In this document: piece after piece, positions 37,425 through 49,775 of the stretch
Position numbering within the stretch: position 1 is the stretch's first letter
How the letters are laid out: every line of letters starts with the position of its first letter
Assembly: GCF_021917145.1 (NCBI RefSeq)
Contig: NC_061061.1
Location: 3,667,390-3,731,389 of the forward strand
Direction of reading: 5' to 3'
DNA length: 64,000 bases
From: Hypomesus transpacificus
Lineage: Eukaryota; Chordata; Actinopteri; Osmeriformes; Osmeridae
Translations under genes and position numbers: made by a program
The notes under the pieces: generated by a model
What the model was told of the DNA's origin: nothing
Seen by the model: the letters and a program-made list of their open reading frames with translations, nothing else
Databases searched by the model: none

Positions 37425-40400
37425 TTATCTCTTGCTACGTCCGGCTGGCTTCTTCTTCTCCTCCTCCTCCTCCGGGTGGCTCTTCTGGTGGGCCTTCATG
37501 TTGCTCTCCCGACCAAAGCTTTTGCCGCAGGTTGGGCAGGAGTAGCGGCCAGTGGTGTGCACCCGGGCCTTATGGGCCTCCAGCTGCTCAGGGCGAGCAA
37601 AGCTCTCCTCACACTCCCCGCAGGGGTGGGCCTTCCTGGGGGTGTGCTTCTCCTTCTTGTGGGCACGGAGCTCGGCCAAGGCAGGGAAGGTGAGCTCACA
37701 CTCAGGGCAGCGGTGGAGGCGGGATGCATCAGCCTTGGGCTTCTTCTTCTTCTCCTCTTCCTCCTCCTCCTCCTCTGCAGGGCCTTGGCCGTCGCCTGCA
37801 GTAGCGGGCTGCTGTCCCGTCTCTTTACTTGCTGCGTGCTTCTCTTTCTTGTGGGCACGGAGCTGGACCAAGCCTGGGAAGGTGAGGTCGCACTCTGGGC
37901 AGCGTTGCTGGCGGGATGGAGCTGCTTTGGGTTTCTTCTCCTGCGCTGAGGTTTTGCCGTCACCCGCAGCAGCGGCCTCCTTGCCTGCAGCTGCTTTGGG
38001 TGGACGCCCTCGACCTGGTTTGGCTTTCGGCTCAGCTACAGCAGCTCCAGCGTCTTCCATGTGGTTGCTACTTTCCACCTCTTCCTTCACCTCCTCGTCT
38101 TCCTTCTTCTTCTTCCACTTCCCCTTCTTCTCAACGCCCGCGGCGTCTTCTGGTTTCAGGGCCCGCGCGCGCTTCTTGGAGGCGTCGCTGCCGTTGCATT
38201 GCTGGTCTCCCGCGTGGTTTTCCTGGTGCAGCACGAGCTCCGCTTCATTCTCGAAGCCCCGGGCACACTTCCCGCAGCGATGGGTCTTGGTGCTGTCATC
38301 GGCGTCCGTTCCTTCCTCCGCTTCGGGACGAGGGTGCTGGGCCAGGCGGTGGGCACGCAGCTGTGCAGGGTTCCGGAAGGTCTCGTTGCAGTCCTTACAC
38401 ACAAACTGACGCTCCGGACATATCTGTCTCCTGTGGGCTGTTAACTGAAAAGCACAAAAAAAGAGAATAGAATGGGGAACAAAGGGACGTGACCAAAGTT
38501 TAAACAAGCTAAACGTCACATCTTTTCCATTTCAACACAAGGCCATCGGCGTCCACATCCTCATTTTGCACCAACCTCGGAAAAGGTACGAAAGCACTCG
38601 TGACAGTAAGGGCACTTGAAGGGCTTGTCTTCCTTGCTGTGGGTGGGCTGGTGCTCTGTCAGCTCTTCAGAGGATGAAAAGGTGCGGTCGCACACGTAGC
38701 AGGTGAACAGCGTATCTCCCTGTGGGGCACAAACAGACATGGCATGTGGTGCGTCACAGAAAAACACAAACAAAACATTGCCTAAACATGTACTCACATT
38801 TCTTGTATTAGTTAGTTGTACAGCCAAAGACAGGTTTATGTAAAATATATGTATGTAGTAGTGGTGGGCCGTTATCGGCGTTAACGTGAGACTCTTATCG
38901 GGCGATAAAAAAAATATCGCAGTTAATCTATTTTCAAAGTTTGGTTGGTAGCTGGGTCTATACTACGCAAGCTATGATGACTTTCACCTTGATATTTTAG
39001 CGCAGATGTAGACCTAGCCGAATTGCAGTGTAGGCGAGAACGAGTCTTCGAACCTGTGTGTATGAAATTACCAGATCAAACGTGACGTGCTAACATAGAT
39101 GCAGCTATGAAGCCGCCGGGTTTCCTTCAGGGAAAATGTATTTTTAAGAAGCTTCCCAATGGAAACCTCAACAAGACTAAGGTTTTTTGCACCCGCGATG
39201 CAGAATTAGTTTACTGTACGAGTTCTTCCAGTCTCAAATACCACCTAAACGCAAAGCATCCCTTAGCTAATGTGGAAGATGTTGGGCCAAGCCCTGATGT
39301 TGCGCATGGGGAAATCGTCGTCAAACTACTGTTTGAGTGCAACTGAGGCAAGCCCGTCAGCACAGCTCTATCAGCCAAGCTAACTAATCTCCTCGCTCAC
39401 CTGGCTCGAAAAACCCGTTCTCAAAGACTTACTTTTAGTCATAATTTTTCGGTAGCAAACATATTCTGAATGCCTTTGCCGGAATTCAAATGAGCCATTT
39501 TAATCTAGATTAATTCCAAGATTACAGTGAGATTAATCTAGATTTAAAAAATGTATCTATGCCCACCTCTACTATGTAGTAATAGTATGTAGTAACACAC
39601 ACACATATATACACACATACATACACACTATCTATACAACTTTATATAAGTATATATAAACACATAAGTATAGGATACCTGCTGAAGCTGCTGCTTATAC
39701 TCCTCCCGATGGCTCTTCTTCATGTGCCTCTCCTTGGCTTTGGAGTTGCAGAAGGTGATGAAGCACTGGAAACACTGCAGGTTCTCATGTTGGTCTGGAA
39801 ACGGAGTATGCTATTAAGTTATGACAATTCACTGTGGACATTGAAAATGTGTTGTCTCTCTACTGTGTAAATGAGGGAAATGCTAGTAAGCATTTTAACA
39901 GCACTGCTTTGCAAGGAGTGGGTAATACGAGGATCATGTTGTTTAGTTGTAATTTGTTGAACTACATGCTCTTCTGGTTCTACCTATTGGGACTTATTTG
40001 CTTTTCACAATGTATGCTTTATGTGTTGGCTACCCACAATGTTTTGGGGACTATCTCGTTGTTTATGATCATTGACCTATGCACTTTTTGTAAAGCTCTT
40101 CCTTGTAAGTCGCTTTGGATAAAGCGTCTGCTAAATGAATAAATGTAATACAGCTGTAAGAACATGATTTTTGTTACAAGCCTGGGTAAGTAATTGAAGT
40201 AGTCCTAAATAACTTGAATTAAAGACTGACCCAATACCCTTCAAACTAAGTTTGCACATTTAGTTGATCAAAATATCCACTTAATAACTCACAAGGTTGA
40301 ATGACAGTTGGAAGTGGAGGCTTGGTGGTGATGGCCGGGTACGGTTTCTCAGGTTTAGATGGAGGGTCCTTCGCAGGGGGGTCCGGAGCTCCCCGTCCCA

Positions 40401-40437
40401 TTACTATTTCCTCTACGTTCAAAATGCCCGAATCCAT
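37425..40437 (-). CDS. C2H2 zinc-finger protein with AT-hook and Lys/Glu-rich linkers, 474 aa
   Basis: Four exons, 40437-40293, 39794-39679, 38719-38576 and 38444-37425 (1425 nt, all GT-AG, phases 1, 0, 0). Exon 2 encodes a first finger (CFQCFITF with ERHMKKSH) like that of the genes at 42,067 and 49,778. The third finger is split by intron 3. Exon 4 has six fingers, an AT-hook (GRGRPPKA) and charged low-complexity linkers. Fingers CPECDLTF and CPECELTF with the shared RAHKKEKH are products of an internal duplication that includes the Lys-rich linker. Nine fingers in total. The intron-2 sequence carries a hAT remnant and intron 1 a LINE tail. The N-terminal finger arrangement resembles human ZNF576 as I remember it; orthology is not claimed. 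Confidence 0.85.
38859..39571 (+). mobile_element. hAT DNA transposon remnant with BED-finger fragment
   Basis: Ends are TAGTGGTGGGC (left) and GCCCACCTCTA (right), inverted with one mismatch. They are flanked by 8-bp target-site duplications, GTATGTAG (38,851-38,858) and CTATGTAG (39,572-39,579), which differ at one base. The 8-bp size is diagnostic of hAT. An open stretch at 39,107-39,346 contains KVFCTRDAELVYC and SSLKYHLNAKH, the layout of a BED zinc finger with the second Cys pair imperfect. No transposase core remains. It sits in intron 2 of the 474-aa gene. Confidence 0.8.
39830..40149 (+). mobile_element. LINE 3' fragment whose tail is shared with the local SINEs
   Basis: The end, from about 40,104, reads GTAAGTCGCTTTGGATAAAG then CGTCTGCTAAATGAATAAAT. 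Its reverse complement matches the tail of the SINEs at 4738 and 14,012. The preceding 250 bases have no tRNA-like head, which fits a 5'-truncated LINE 3' end. The assignment to an L2/CR1-like clade is from memory of fish LINE tails. The left boundary is approximate. It lies in intron 1 of the 474-aa gene. Confidence 0.6.
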
Positions 40438-42066
40438 CTTGAGATGATACAAACACCCTCTGCTGATGACATAAATGACAAGTAGCAATCAAGCAATGAT
40501 TTGCTAGCTAGTTTAACTTGAATAGCTAACTAGCTAGCTAGCTTCACAGGAAGATGAACATGTCTGGAAGCATGCTGACTGTAAAGCTGCACACTGATTG
40601 TGACAAGCTAGGCTAAGCTCACTTGTGCCACATTTATTTTATGTGATAAGCCCACTGGATTTAAGCAGCCACTAAAAACAATCAAGCTAGCTAGCCAGCT
40701 AGCTATCGCATAGCTTACTTTTGTATCGACAGTTAGGGGTAACTAATTACACTCGTTGCTACTGTAGCAACAGACAAGAGTTTCCGCCAGATGCGGCTAG
40801 GCTAGATCCTACTGGTACAGTCAGGACCGACACGGAATAAGGCCCTGTTATGTAGCGCTATCTGGCTAACTTATTTGGCTATCTATCAAGTTTGAACATT
40901 AACAGTTACAGACTTTACAAAAATAATAAGACAGGGCAGTGGGAGTAGCCATTCCCAATTAGCATCACTATCAAGCAGTAAGCTAGCTAACGCTACAGCA
41001 AGTTTGTTAGCAATAAGTTTGTAGCTACTTTGTGTGGCAAACGTTTTGTATGTGCTGAAGACGGCTAACTAGGGCTAGCTACAGTTCTTTCAGACTTTCA
41101 TTTGCATTTAACAAAATATAATTAGTTAACACTAACAAACTTAATTAAATAGCAAAATAGCAATAGATACCCACACTTAAGGATAGCGTGTTCTCGAGCG
41201 TAGTTTGCTAACATTTAAATTGTTGAAATAAAGTTAGCTAACCAGTTAGCCACCACCAACCTCAATCGTTTTGTGTCAGTTTTGCCAAGTAGCGTGACGT
41301 CAGCACAGACAAAAAAGAGGCTGGCGGACTTTTTAGGTCGGAAGCCATGCAAGAGGCATTTTAGACAAACGCTTAAATTCGCGTTTTATGTAAAAAGTAA
41401 ACGCCTCCATATTTCAATTATGGCTGAGCCTATATCACAAAAATACCACCTCCGGCCGTAGCATATTTAAATATGTGAACGAAGTGGCTTTTAACCAATA
41501 AGCAAGAACAACCTTAACTTGTTAAGTTTCAGGCATATTGTTTTTAATCTTTTGAAGTTATGGTCAATTAAATTACACAGTATTTCGTGTATGAAATAAG
41601 GTTCATAGAAGTCAAGAGGCCACGCACACACACAATCATCTAAATGTTTCTTGCACTATTTTGGAAACCTTTCAGGAGTGAATAGTCTCCTGATAATTAC
41701 TACTGTTCAAGGTATTTACATCATCAATGCAAATCTAAAATTTCTCTCAAACATACACAAGACAATGATAGGCTACACTCAAAAACCTGCTGACCTCTGA
41801 TAAAAGGGAGAAGAACTAGCTGAAAAGCATCTTCTAATAAATACCACAGGAGAAGGAAACTCTTATTGGGAACCATAACAACCAAAACAAATATTGTACA
41901 GCGGCAATAAAATGACAGAAACTGACACCGAAAAGGCAAGATGGTGAAAGCGTGCAAAGAGAAATACTGTTTGACAGAGGAGAAATAATTAAAACCATTT
42001 AAATAACACATGATTCAATCTGGTTCATAGAGATAAACAATAGAGATAAACAATACTGGTTAACAA
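40438..42066. other. Promoter-side intergenic stretch between the 474-aa gene and the PiggyBac-fusion gene
   Basis: It is rich in GCTAGCTA words (40,500-41,050). A perfect TGACGTCA lies at 41,295-41,302, upstream of the 474-aa gene on the minus strand. The part just below 42,067 should be the 3' untranslated region of the fusion gene. No other gene is supported. Confidence 0.4.
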
Positions 42067-45000
42067 TCAGAAAAACCCATGACTGTGGAAATTCAAGAAG
42101 CAGTTGTGGTTGCGAGAGATACAGAGAAACACACAACACTTGAGGCACCGCACCCGAGATGTTCGCTCACATCCTCCGAAGCGACACCTGCTCTCTTCTC
42201 CCTCCCCAACCTGCTCAGGCCAGTGGCCCGAACCGTCGTACCGGGTGGCTGCATCTGGCAGAGGCCCTACCTGCATCAGACCAGGATTCGGAAGCACACC
42301 TTGGGTATGCACTGTCTGAGCTGGTGGTTGTGGAGGAATCGAGTCCTGGGTGTCGGAGCCACTGGATAGGATGAGGGCCTTGGAAACCTCCAACCGGAAT
42401 GCCATGAGGTTCAAAGCCTCCGGCTTCGGCCCAGGATGGCGGTCCTGCCGGTAATGCAGCCATGAGTTGACCAGAGCCACATCTGTAAGGTACCAAAGGA
42501 CTACTTGGGGCCAGCGGGATGCGGCCGATGCTGACCACGGGGTGCGGTAAAGTTCTCTCAAGTCTTTGTTAAGATGGGCAGCCTTTTCTGCTATTTCAAA
42601 ATTGTCGACCAAAGATGCTACATATGGCTGCTTCTTACCTACGGTGGACAGGATGAAGCCATGATGGGATCTGCGGAGCATCAATTTCCCATCTGAACTG
42701 ACAAACTCATCCCCAATCTGCCCCCGAGCTCCACCCACTTTGCCTGCACTATGAACACCCGACTCAAGGAGGCGCTCTAGCATGGCTGGGGTTGAGAGCT
42801 CTTGCTTACAGAGATACACCATCCCATCTCTGGGAACCATTTTCTCAACCGTGCCCTCTTTGTCAGACAGATCCAAACTTAGATCCAAATGTAGGATCAT
42901 ACCAGAGGATCCTAGTAAGACAGTGCTGTTCAGGGAGGGCTGGTTGTCATTGTGGTTGACTGCCCTAGCTGTCAAAGGAATGGTATATTGGTCAATTCCA
43001 TGGTCCCCCTCTCGCCTAAGCATCTCACATCCTGCCTGGATGCGGTTCAGTATGGGTCGGACCCTCCAAAGGGGATCCATTTTCGTCGCACAGCAGTTTT
43101 GTTGATCTGCACACCTTTGTACATTTCTAGAAGGGATTGAGTTTCTACATGTCGTAAACTTAGCACTTTGGTCATGCATTTGACTTGTATGACTTTGGCC
43201 ACTCCTGTCTGACCCAGTTGTAACTGGGCCAGCGATGAGATGAGTTGGAGTGTCTTGGGCTCTGTCCTCATCTCTTCCCGTGTCCCTAGGCATGTCAGTG
43301 TTACTATTGTTACCAGCTCGGCTTGCACCTTCGTCATATCTTATGTCCCTAACGTTGTCAATGGGTGGAGATGCTAGCTTTAGCTTGCAGGAAATCTGTG
43401 AAAACCGGGAGGCCGACATGGCCTCAGCAATCAGTGGAACCTTGGTGAAGTCCTGCCAGTAGAGTTGTAAACTGGGAAACTGAAAGAAACAAGTTTATTA
43501 GGTAGTTTAGTGTACAAAATAAACAATTATTTCATTTCCTCCCATTGGTCTTGTTCATTTTAGTGATTGATAACATGCATGATGTGACTCAGTGGGCACT
43601 AACCTTTAAAGTGCCCATTGCAATGTGGATACCAACAAACTGACAGACTTCTTTGGCTGTGACTGGGTTTGTCAGTTTGGACATTTTATTTGTACAGTTG
43701 GCAATATCTGCCCAGGTATCCCAGCCGAGATACCTGAGGAAGTAATCGATGGGCTTTCCACAGCTATTTCTTTCTCCATCTCTTTGTGCGCAGGATGATC
43801 CAGTTGTGGATCTGGAATGAGCCTGAGGCTCACAGGTCGACATTCTAAAAGAAAACCAGACATGGACTATATGACACAAGGCAGGAAGATGATCAAAGTA
43901 TAATAGAAGTTACTTGAAAGCCTGACTTAAATATATTACGATGTGATGTGCAGCACAAGTGCAGAGGAAAATTGGACCAAAACATAACCATCAATGTATA
44001 CATTATTTTCATAAAGACTATGCATTGTATAACAAATGTCTATGAAATAAAAATCCATTACTTGATTGTTGTTGTTTCATTTGGATGATGTTGTCCATGT
44101 TGATTTTGAAAACCCGCCATAAGCAGGGCTTCTGAGTCAGGTTGTGGATTACATAATTCCATATCAACAGAATCTTCATCATCAGAACTATTCAGGAGAA
44201 ATTCTAGAAGCTCAGAAGTGTCCTGCTGTTCAAAGTCGAGTTCACCTGGAAAAAAGAGAATGTCTGAGGACAAGTACAGCGGACATAACAAAGTTATGTT
44301 GCCCATGTGGTTTTACTCAAGTGAATGTTGAAAACATCCCGCAAATCATTCTCATCAGATATGTGGGTCACTGTAAAACATCAGAACGTACCCTCTGCTG
44401 TGTCAATCCCTTCACGCTCTTCTCCTGAGCTTCTGTCATCTGTCAGGCAAAAGTTTAAAAAATAGTTTTCAGTTAGGCTCTTGACGCTAGCACTTAGAAT
44501 GTTTATCACGGATAGGGAAACAATGCTTACGCAGTCTACCAAAGGTTGGCATGGCCTGGTGTTTTACAAACTGATCTTCCTGCTCCCCTGAGGAGGAGAC
44601 CCCAGGGTGACTCTGAGAAGGCTCCAGAAGAACTTCTCTCTCCTCCTGCTTCACTGGGTAGAAGATGCACTGCCTGACACTGGAGTCAACAGAAGAGGCT
44701 TGGATCCGCTCACCCATGTCTGGCTCTGTAAAACCACAGCACACAGTACACACAAGACATCAGTACTGAGTACTTCAGTAAGAGATTGGGCCTTTCTGTT
44801 TCAAAACGTTCCTCCTGTACTTACGTAAACCTGGGCCGCTATGAATGTCCACCTGCTCCACACTCCATCTGATCTGCTTCTGCCCCACTGCGTCCGGAGG
44901 ATCATTCTGTGAAACGGTCATCTCCTGCTTCACCAGAACAGACTTAATACCCTGTTGGAGCTGTGGCTCTGAATGTGGTTTGGTCTGAAAGCTGTGCAAT

Positions 45001-48000
45001 ATAGAAGGTGAATCAGAGCGCTGCTCCTCGTCTTCCCCCTCTCTGCGTCTCGAGGTAAGGAACCTCTCCAGTATGATGCCTGGAGACTGGACAGTGTTTC
45101 TGTCCTGCTCCCCCACTCCAATTCCCAAACCTTCCTCTGACTTCAGCACTTCCTCCACACTGGTGGTGACCGACTCCAGCTCAAAAACGACCTGCTCCTC
45201 CGGTGACTCCTCAAGGGAAGACGGCACGTTTGGTGCAGATGCAGCAGGAACAATGTCTCTGTGGGGCTCCGGTCTAGAATCGATCTCTGGCTCAACACTT
45301 GAAGCTGCCACACGACAAGGTTGCGGAGCACCAATTTGTACGTCATCTTTCATCTCTGAATCGACAGGGAGCGAGGGCTGCTCACAGACAACCTGACATT
45401 CATCTGTATCTTTGTCTGAACGTACCCGTCTCTGGCTGTCTCCGTCTAAACGTCCCCTTGGTGTTCTCCTTCCACGCCCGGATCCTCTCCTTCTGCGCCT
45501 AGCCACATTCTTTGGAGCAACTCCCTTCTTCTCCTCTTCTTTTCTTTGGACGAGTATCTCCTCCTCCTCTTGCTTGATCTCTGGATGCTCTGTGGAGCTG
45601 GAGGACGACTGTGTGCTTGGCCTCGTTTCAGCTATCTCAACATTTTCATTCAGATCCTCATGTGTAAGGGGTTCATGGGTGTTCTCTACTTCGCTTTGAC
45701 TCAATCCTTTTACAGTCTGACCTGTGGTACTCTTTTGACACAAGCTCTGGCCTTCTCTTTCATTTTGTTCCCCTACAGTGACTAAATCCACCTCCAAAAG
45801 TAACTCCTCCTTAATATCATCCTCTACTGGAGCTTGGTGTTCAGAAGTATAATCTGGAGTTAGGGAAATCTTACGGCTCTCCTGCACATGGCTCTGACTC
45901 TCTGGGACACCCTCCCCAGCCACATGCCCGCCAGCCTCGGCGTGGAGAGAGGTGTCGAGGGTTTCTATGGACGTGAGGTGAGGAGGGGACTGGCCCGACA
46001 CGAGGGGTTTTGCCTGGTCAGATATGAGAGGACCCGGGGAGACAATCGGTGGAGGAGAGTGAGATGGAGTTGAGTGCTCTGGAGGATCACCATGGCCCTG
46101 AAGGTTTCTGTCTTCACATCCATCACCTTCAGCAAGAGCCAGTGAGGGGGAGGGGTTCAGGGCTGGGAAAGAAAGCCCTTGCCCCTCTTTGTCACTTGAG
46201 GCTGTTTCTCCCACCTCTGCTTCCACGTCCCAGTCTGAAGCGACGTGCATGCCAAATGGGTTTGGATTCACTGGAATTTCAATCGATTTTGTACTCACGT
46301 TTGGAGCCTTGCCTAGGTTGGAACCCGTAACGCCCTCAAAGATGTTGCCGTTGGTGTAAGTCAGCTCGGGGCTTTCAACAGCATGCATGGCTGCCTTGTG
46401 TCCCTGGAGGGAGGAGACCTCATTGAAATTTGCCCCACAGTCGTTACACTCAAGGGCTCGGCCGGAATGAGACGAGGAGATGACTCCCTCGGTCTCCACC
46501 TTGGAGGTGCCACTGCGCTTTCTGGGAGCTTTCTTTGGCTTGGTGGGTTGTGAGTCAGAGGGCAAGGTGGTGAAGAGAGACGTCAACAGTGAAAGTCCTT
46601 TCTGGTTTTTCTTGGGCCTCCCCACTTTTTTCTGCATTCCAACACTTAGCATGTTAAGGGATTTACCACCTGGGCCGTTCCTCCTCTGTCGGAGTGTGTT
46701 GCCTTTACTCGGAGAGGATTGGGACTGAGGCTCCGGAGGTTCATCTGAGGCCTGCGAGGCATCTAATTTGTAAACTTTTAACTGGGGTTGTTTATGGCCT
46801 TTAAGTAAAAGTAAGGACTGTTGTGCTAATTTGGGGTCTGGTATCTCTAATGAGAGAAGGCTCATCTTTTCCAGATTAGCCTCTTCTAGCTTTCTCTTTT
46901 TCTCCTTCCTGGGCTGTTTGCCATCCTTTGTTTTCTTAGGCTGGCCTTCCTGTAGATGTGTCTGTGTGTTTTTGTTTGGTGGCTTTGGCGAGATGATGGT
47001 GTCGTGCTCAGTTGACTGCTCTGAACCCTCGTGAATTGCATCTTTATTCCTTTTCATTTTCTTTTTCTTAGATGTTACTTGCATTTGTTGCACTTGCAAA
47101 TTATTGACCGTATTGGTGGATTTGATTTCAGATTTGGATATCATCTTCCTTTGTTTGTCATTTTTTTCTTTCACCAACTTTTGTTTTGAAGGCACTTTTT
47201 TGTCTTCATTTGTTGGCGTTGAGACAAACATTTCATTTTGGTGTTGTGTTTGCACTTCTCTCTGAAGCAGCTTGACAGGCCTGGAAGGTTTTGGCTTCTT
47301 GGACTTTCTCTTTTTCTCTTTTTTCTCTTTGGGGCCAAATTTGACAACTAATCGAGCTTTTTTTGTTTTTCGCCGTTTGACAGGTTTTTCAACATTCTGC
47401 ATTGCCTCCAAACTATGCTGCAACGTAGCCTGTTTTCTTTTCCGTACTTTTACAAATTCTTGAACTGACATATTTATTGGTAGTTGTGAAACCGTTTTAA
47501 GCTGTTTAGTCTCTGGTGGAGGAAGAGATGTCTGTGACACATTATGTTTTATGCTGTTTACTTTAGAATGAAACCCCTGTTCCTCTGCATTATCGGGCAT
47601 GCCAAGGCCCTTCTCCCTCTCTCCATCTTCCAATGGATGTTTCTCAGTGGAGTCCTGTACAACTTCGTCCACCTTCTGCTTAGCCGAGTCAATTTCCAGA
47701 TTGGAAATTACTTCAACTCCACTACTCGTTTCTGTATGTGCGGTTTCCCCTTGTCCCTGATTACTTTCATGTTCTGAAGTTTGAGTAAATGTCACTGTCT
47801 GTACCAAAGAGGAAGTTGTCAACTCTAACTCAACCGTTGGGGTAAGAGTTGGGACAGGCATCAATTCACACTGACCTATTAGAGATTGGCCAGAGGTCTG
47901 CTCCAGTTCAGTGATTGGCACCAGAGAGGATTCAGACATTAGCCCTTCCTGTACGGTTGGAGGCAGTTCCATATCCAGAGTCGGTACCAATGGCGTGAGT

Positions 48001-48724
48001 TCCAATACGACTGTTTGCTCTTGGACTTGTTCCAGTTCAACCCCCTCACTCTGAGAGACGTTTGGATCCGCAGAATGACCTTCTGCTCTCTGTCCGGTCT
48101 CTGCCGGTTCAAGAAGCTGCTCAGGCCTCATCTCCCCTCTGTGTGTCAGCACCTCCTCAGCCTCAACTATTGTTGGCCCTGCTTTTTCCACCGGGAAAGC
48201 GCATTCATCTGCCCGTGTGAGTGAAAGTGACGGGTGCTCCATTTGTTCGTCTAGTACGACTGGCTGTATTGTATTCGTTATCGCTGTCCCCTCACAAGGC
48301 ATGACCGTCAATCCCAGTTCTAATGACCCAGTCTCTTTCAACTCCACTAGCTCCAACTGTGGAGGAGTAAGATGTAGTTGCAATGGTTCTCCAATGCACT
48401 GGAACCGCTGCAGGTCCAGAGGCTGGGCATGAGGTGGTACCTGCCCCAGTACAACCACCTGGTTGACTCTCTGTACGTTTCCCAAAGACTCGATGAGTTT
48501 GCGGATTTGTTCAGTGTCTATGTTGTCTACTTGTTGAAGGGGTCCAAGGGGTTCCAAGTGTGGGAAGAACATGGGGGCCGGGGTTATAATAGGCATTCCC
48601 AGTTTCACCTGTTGTCCAGCCAATGGCTCAGTCGGATGCTTGCGTTTCATGTGGTGCATTCGTGTTTTGTCGGTCTTAAAGGTGGCCTTGCATATTGAGC
48701 AGGGGTATTTCACTGCAGACAAAC
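42067..48724 (-). CDS. Zinc-finger / PiggyBac-transposase fusion protein, about 1990 aa, 5' exon not found
   Basis: Exons are 48724-44825, 44725-44531, 44439-44392, 44245-44062, 43844-43604 and 43479-42067. All junctions are GT-AG and phase-compatible (1,1,1,2,0). The 3.9-kb exon encodes a first finger (YPCSICKATF with MHHMKRKHP), long Glu/Thr-rich and Lys-rich regions, a second finger (CNDCGANF, near residue 758) and basic GRGRRTPRGR. Exons 2-4 are acidic. The last two exons encode a PiggyBac-type domain: DYFLRYLGWDTWADIANCTN, IAMGTLKFPSLQLYWQDF, DPLWRVRPILNRIQ, then GIDQY at the first catalytic-Asp position. VYLCKQELST follows where active elements have an Asp-Asn pair, so the second catalytic Asp looks lost. 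DVALVNSWLHYRQ and a C-terminal Cys-rich module (RCRFGGC, RCLKCC) come next. It is probably a domesticated DNA-binding regulator. The first exon is missing from view. Confidence 0.78.
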
Positions 48725-48934
48725 CTAAGGTGAAAAAATAGAAGAAGTCAATTATTATAGTACAACATAAGGCATGGCCATTCAAAACACATTGCAACCT
48801 TTTAAATGATAAGACTGATTTTCAACTATTCAAGGAAAGGCATTTACAAACAATGACTAAGGGATTACATTGTTGTGATTAGATAACATGGCAAAGCGTC
48901 ATCAAGTTAACAGTTCCATCAAATCTATCTCTCC

Positions 48935-49060
48935 CTGTTTTATCTGTTAAAACACCACGGATGAAACTGGCGCTTCTAAATGTTAGATCACTAAATAACA
49001 AAATATTTCTAGTTAATGATCTGAAGATTCCTGTGCAGTTCGACCCTCAATTACATTACA
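48935..49060 (+). mobile_element. LINE fragment, start of the endonuclease domain
   Basis: From 48,961 the plus strand reads LALLNVRSLNNKIFLVND. This is the hallmark opening of the apurinic-type endonuclease of non-LTR retrotransposons (L2/Maui-like in fish). The frame closes soon after and no reverse transcriptase is present. It is an old, heavily deleted copy. Confidence 0.65.
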
Positions 49061-49459
49061 TTTGCTTGAACTATTTCACCGAGGACAGTTTTGAAAACCT
49101 ATGACAATGTAAAGCAGAATTTTCTATGAAGCTGTTGCTGAAAAGAGGTGCTGTTCCGACCTTATGTTCATCACAGCCGCAAGCTGTAGTATGATGTTGT
49201 CGCTAACAGTTATTAGCAATGCTAACGTATCCTGCCTGTATCTAGCATCGGTAGAATGTGTGATGATTTAGTTTAGTGGCAATGGGGCTAACGTTATTTC
49301 ATGTTCCTGACTGTGTTTCATTCAAATAAATACTGTGTGTTTTTATGTAAATCTACAATTCAAGATGCATGTTTGTCCAGATCTATTTTTCAGCAAGATA
49401 GCTAGAGCTAACTGAAGCTGAGTTGAATCAAGATAGTTTGTTTATGACCATCAGAAGCA

Positions 49460-49552
49460 GTCATAAGAAGACTGTGGCTCGAGATACCCACAAAGACTGT
49501 GGCTCGAGATACCGCAAAGACTGTGGCTCGAGATACCGCAAAGACTGCGGCT
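49460..49552 (+). repeat. 24-bp tandem repeat
   Basis: The unit GACTGTGGCTCGAGATACCG and a short CAAA-containing spacer repeats about three to four times. Two more worn CCGCAAAGACTGCGGC copies lie at about 49,540 and 49,622. It sits between the LINE endonuclease fragment and the LINE tail. Confidence 0.75.
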
Positions 49553-49639
49553 TGTAATCAAAAGGCTTGAGCAACATAGGTTCTGGACTGCTCTGCAAAA
49601 TGTCTGAGATTGTTCTGGATTACCGCAAAGACTGCGGCC

Positions 49640-49775
49640 TGTGTTCAGAACGGTTTTTATTACTTTTATTTACTTATAATATTGTTTTTATTGATTTTAT
49701 GTAAAGCATTTTGAGCTGCAATTCTTGTATGAAATGTGCTATATAAATAAAGTAATATTATTGTTATTATTATAT
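49640..49775 (+). mobile_element. LINE 3' tail ending in a TTA-rich repeat
   Basis: The sequence AAGCATTTTGAGCTGCAATT, then GTGCTATATAAATAAAG and a TTATTA microsatellite, is the typical 3' end of L2/Maui-type fish LINEs. It may belong to the same insertion as 48,935-49,060. It abuts the stop codon of the minus-strand gene at 49,778. Confidence 0.7.

Noticed and set aside
37552-38409. Long plus-strand open frames opposite the 474-aa gene
   Set aside because: They are opposite Lys/Glu-rich and finger-coding sequence. The minus strand has fingers, introns and consistent phases, so these are shadows.
39107-39346. An independent 79-aa BED-finger gene
   Set aside because: It lies wholly inside the hAT element with target-site duplications and has no transposase or host exons attached.
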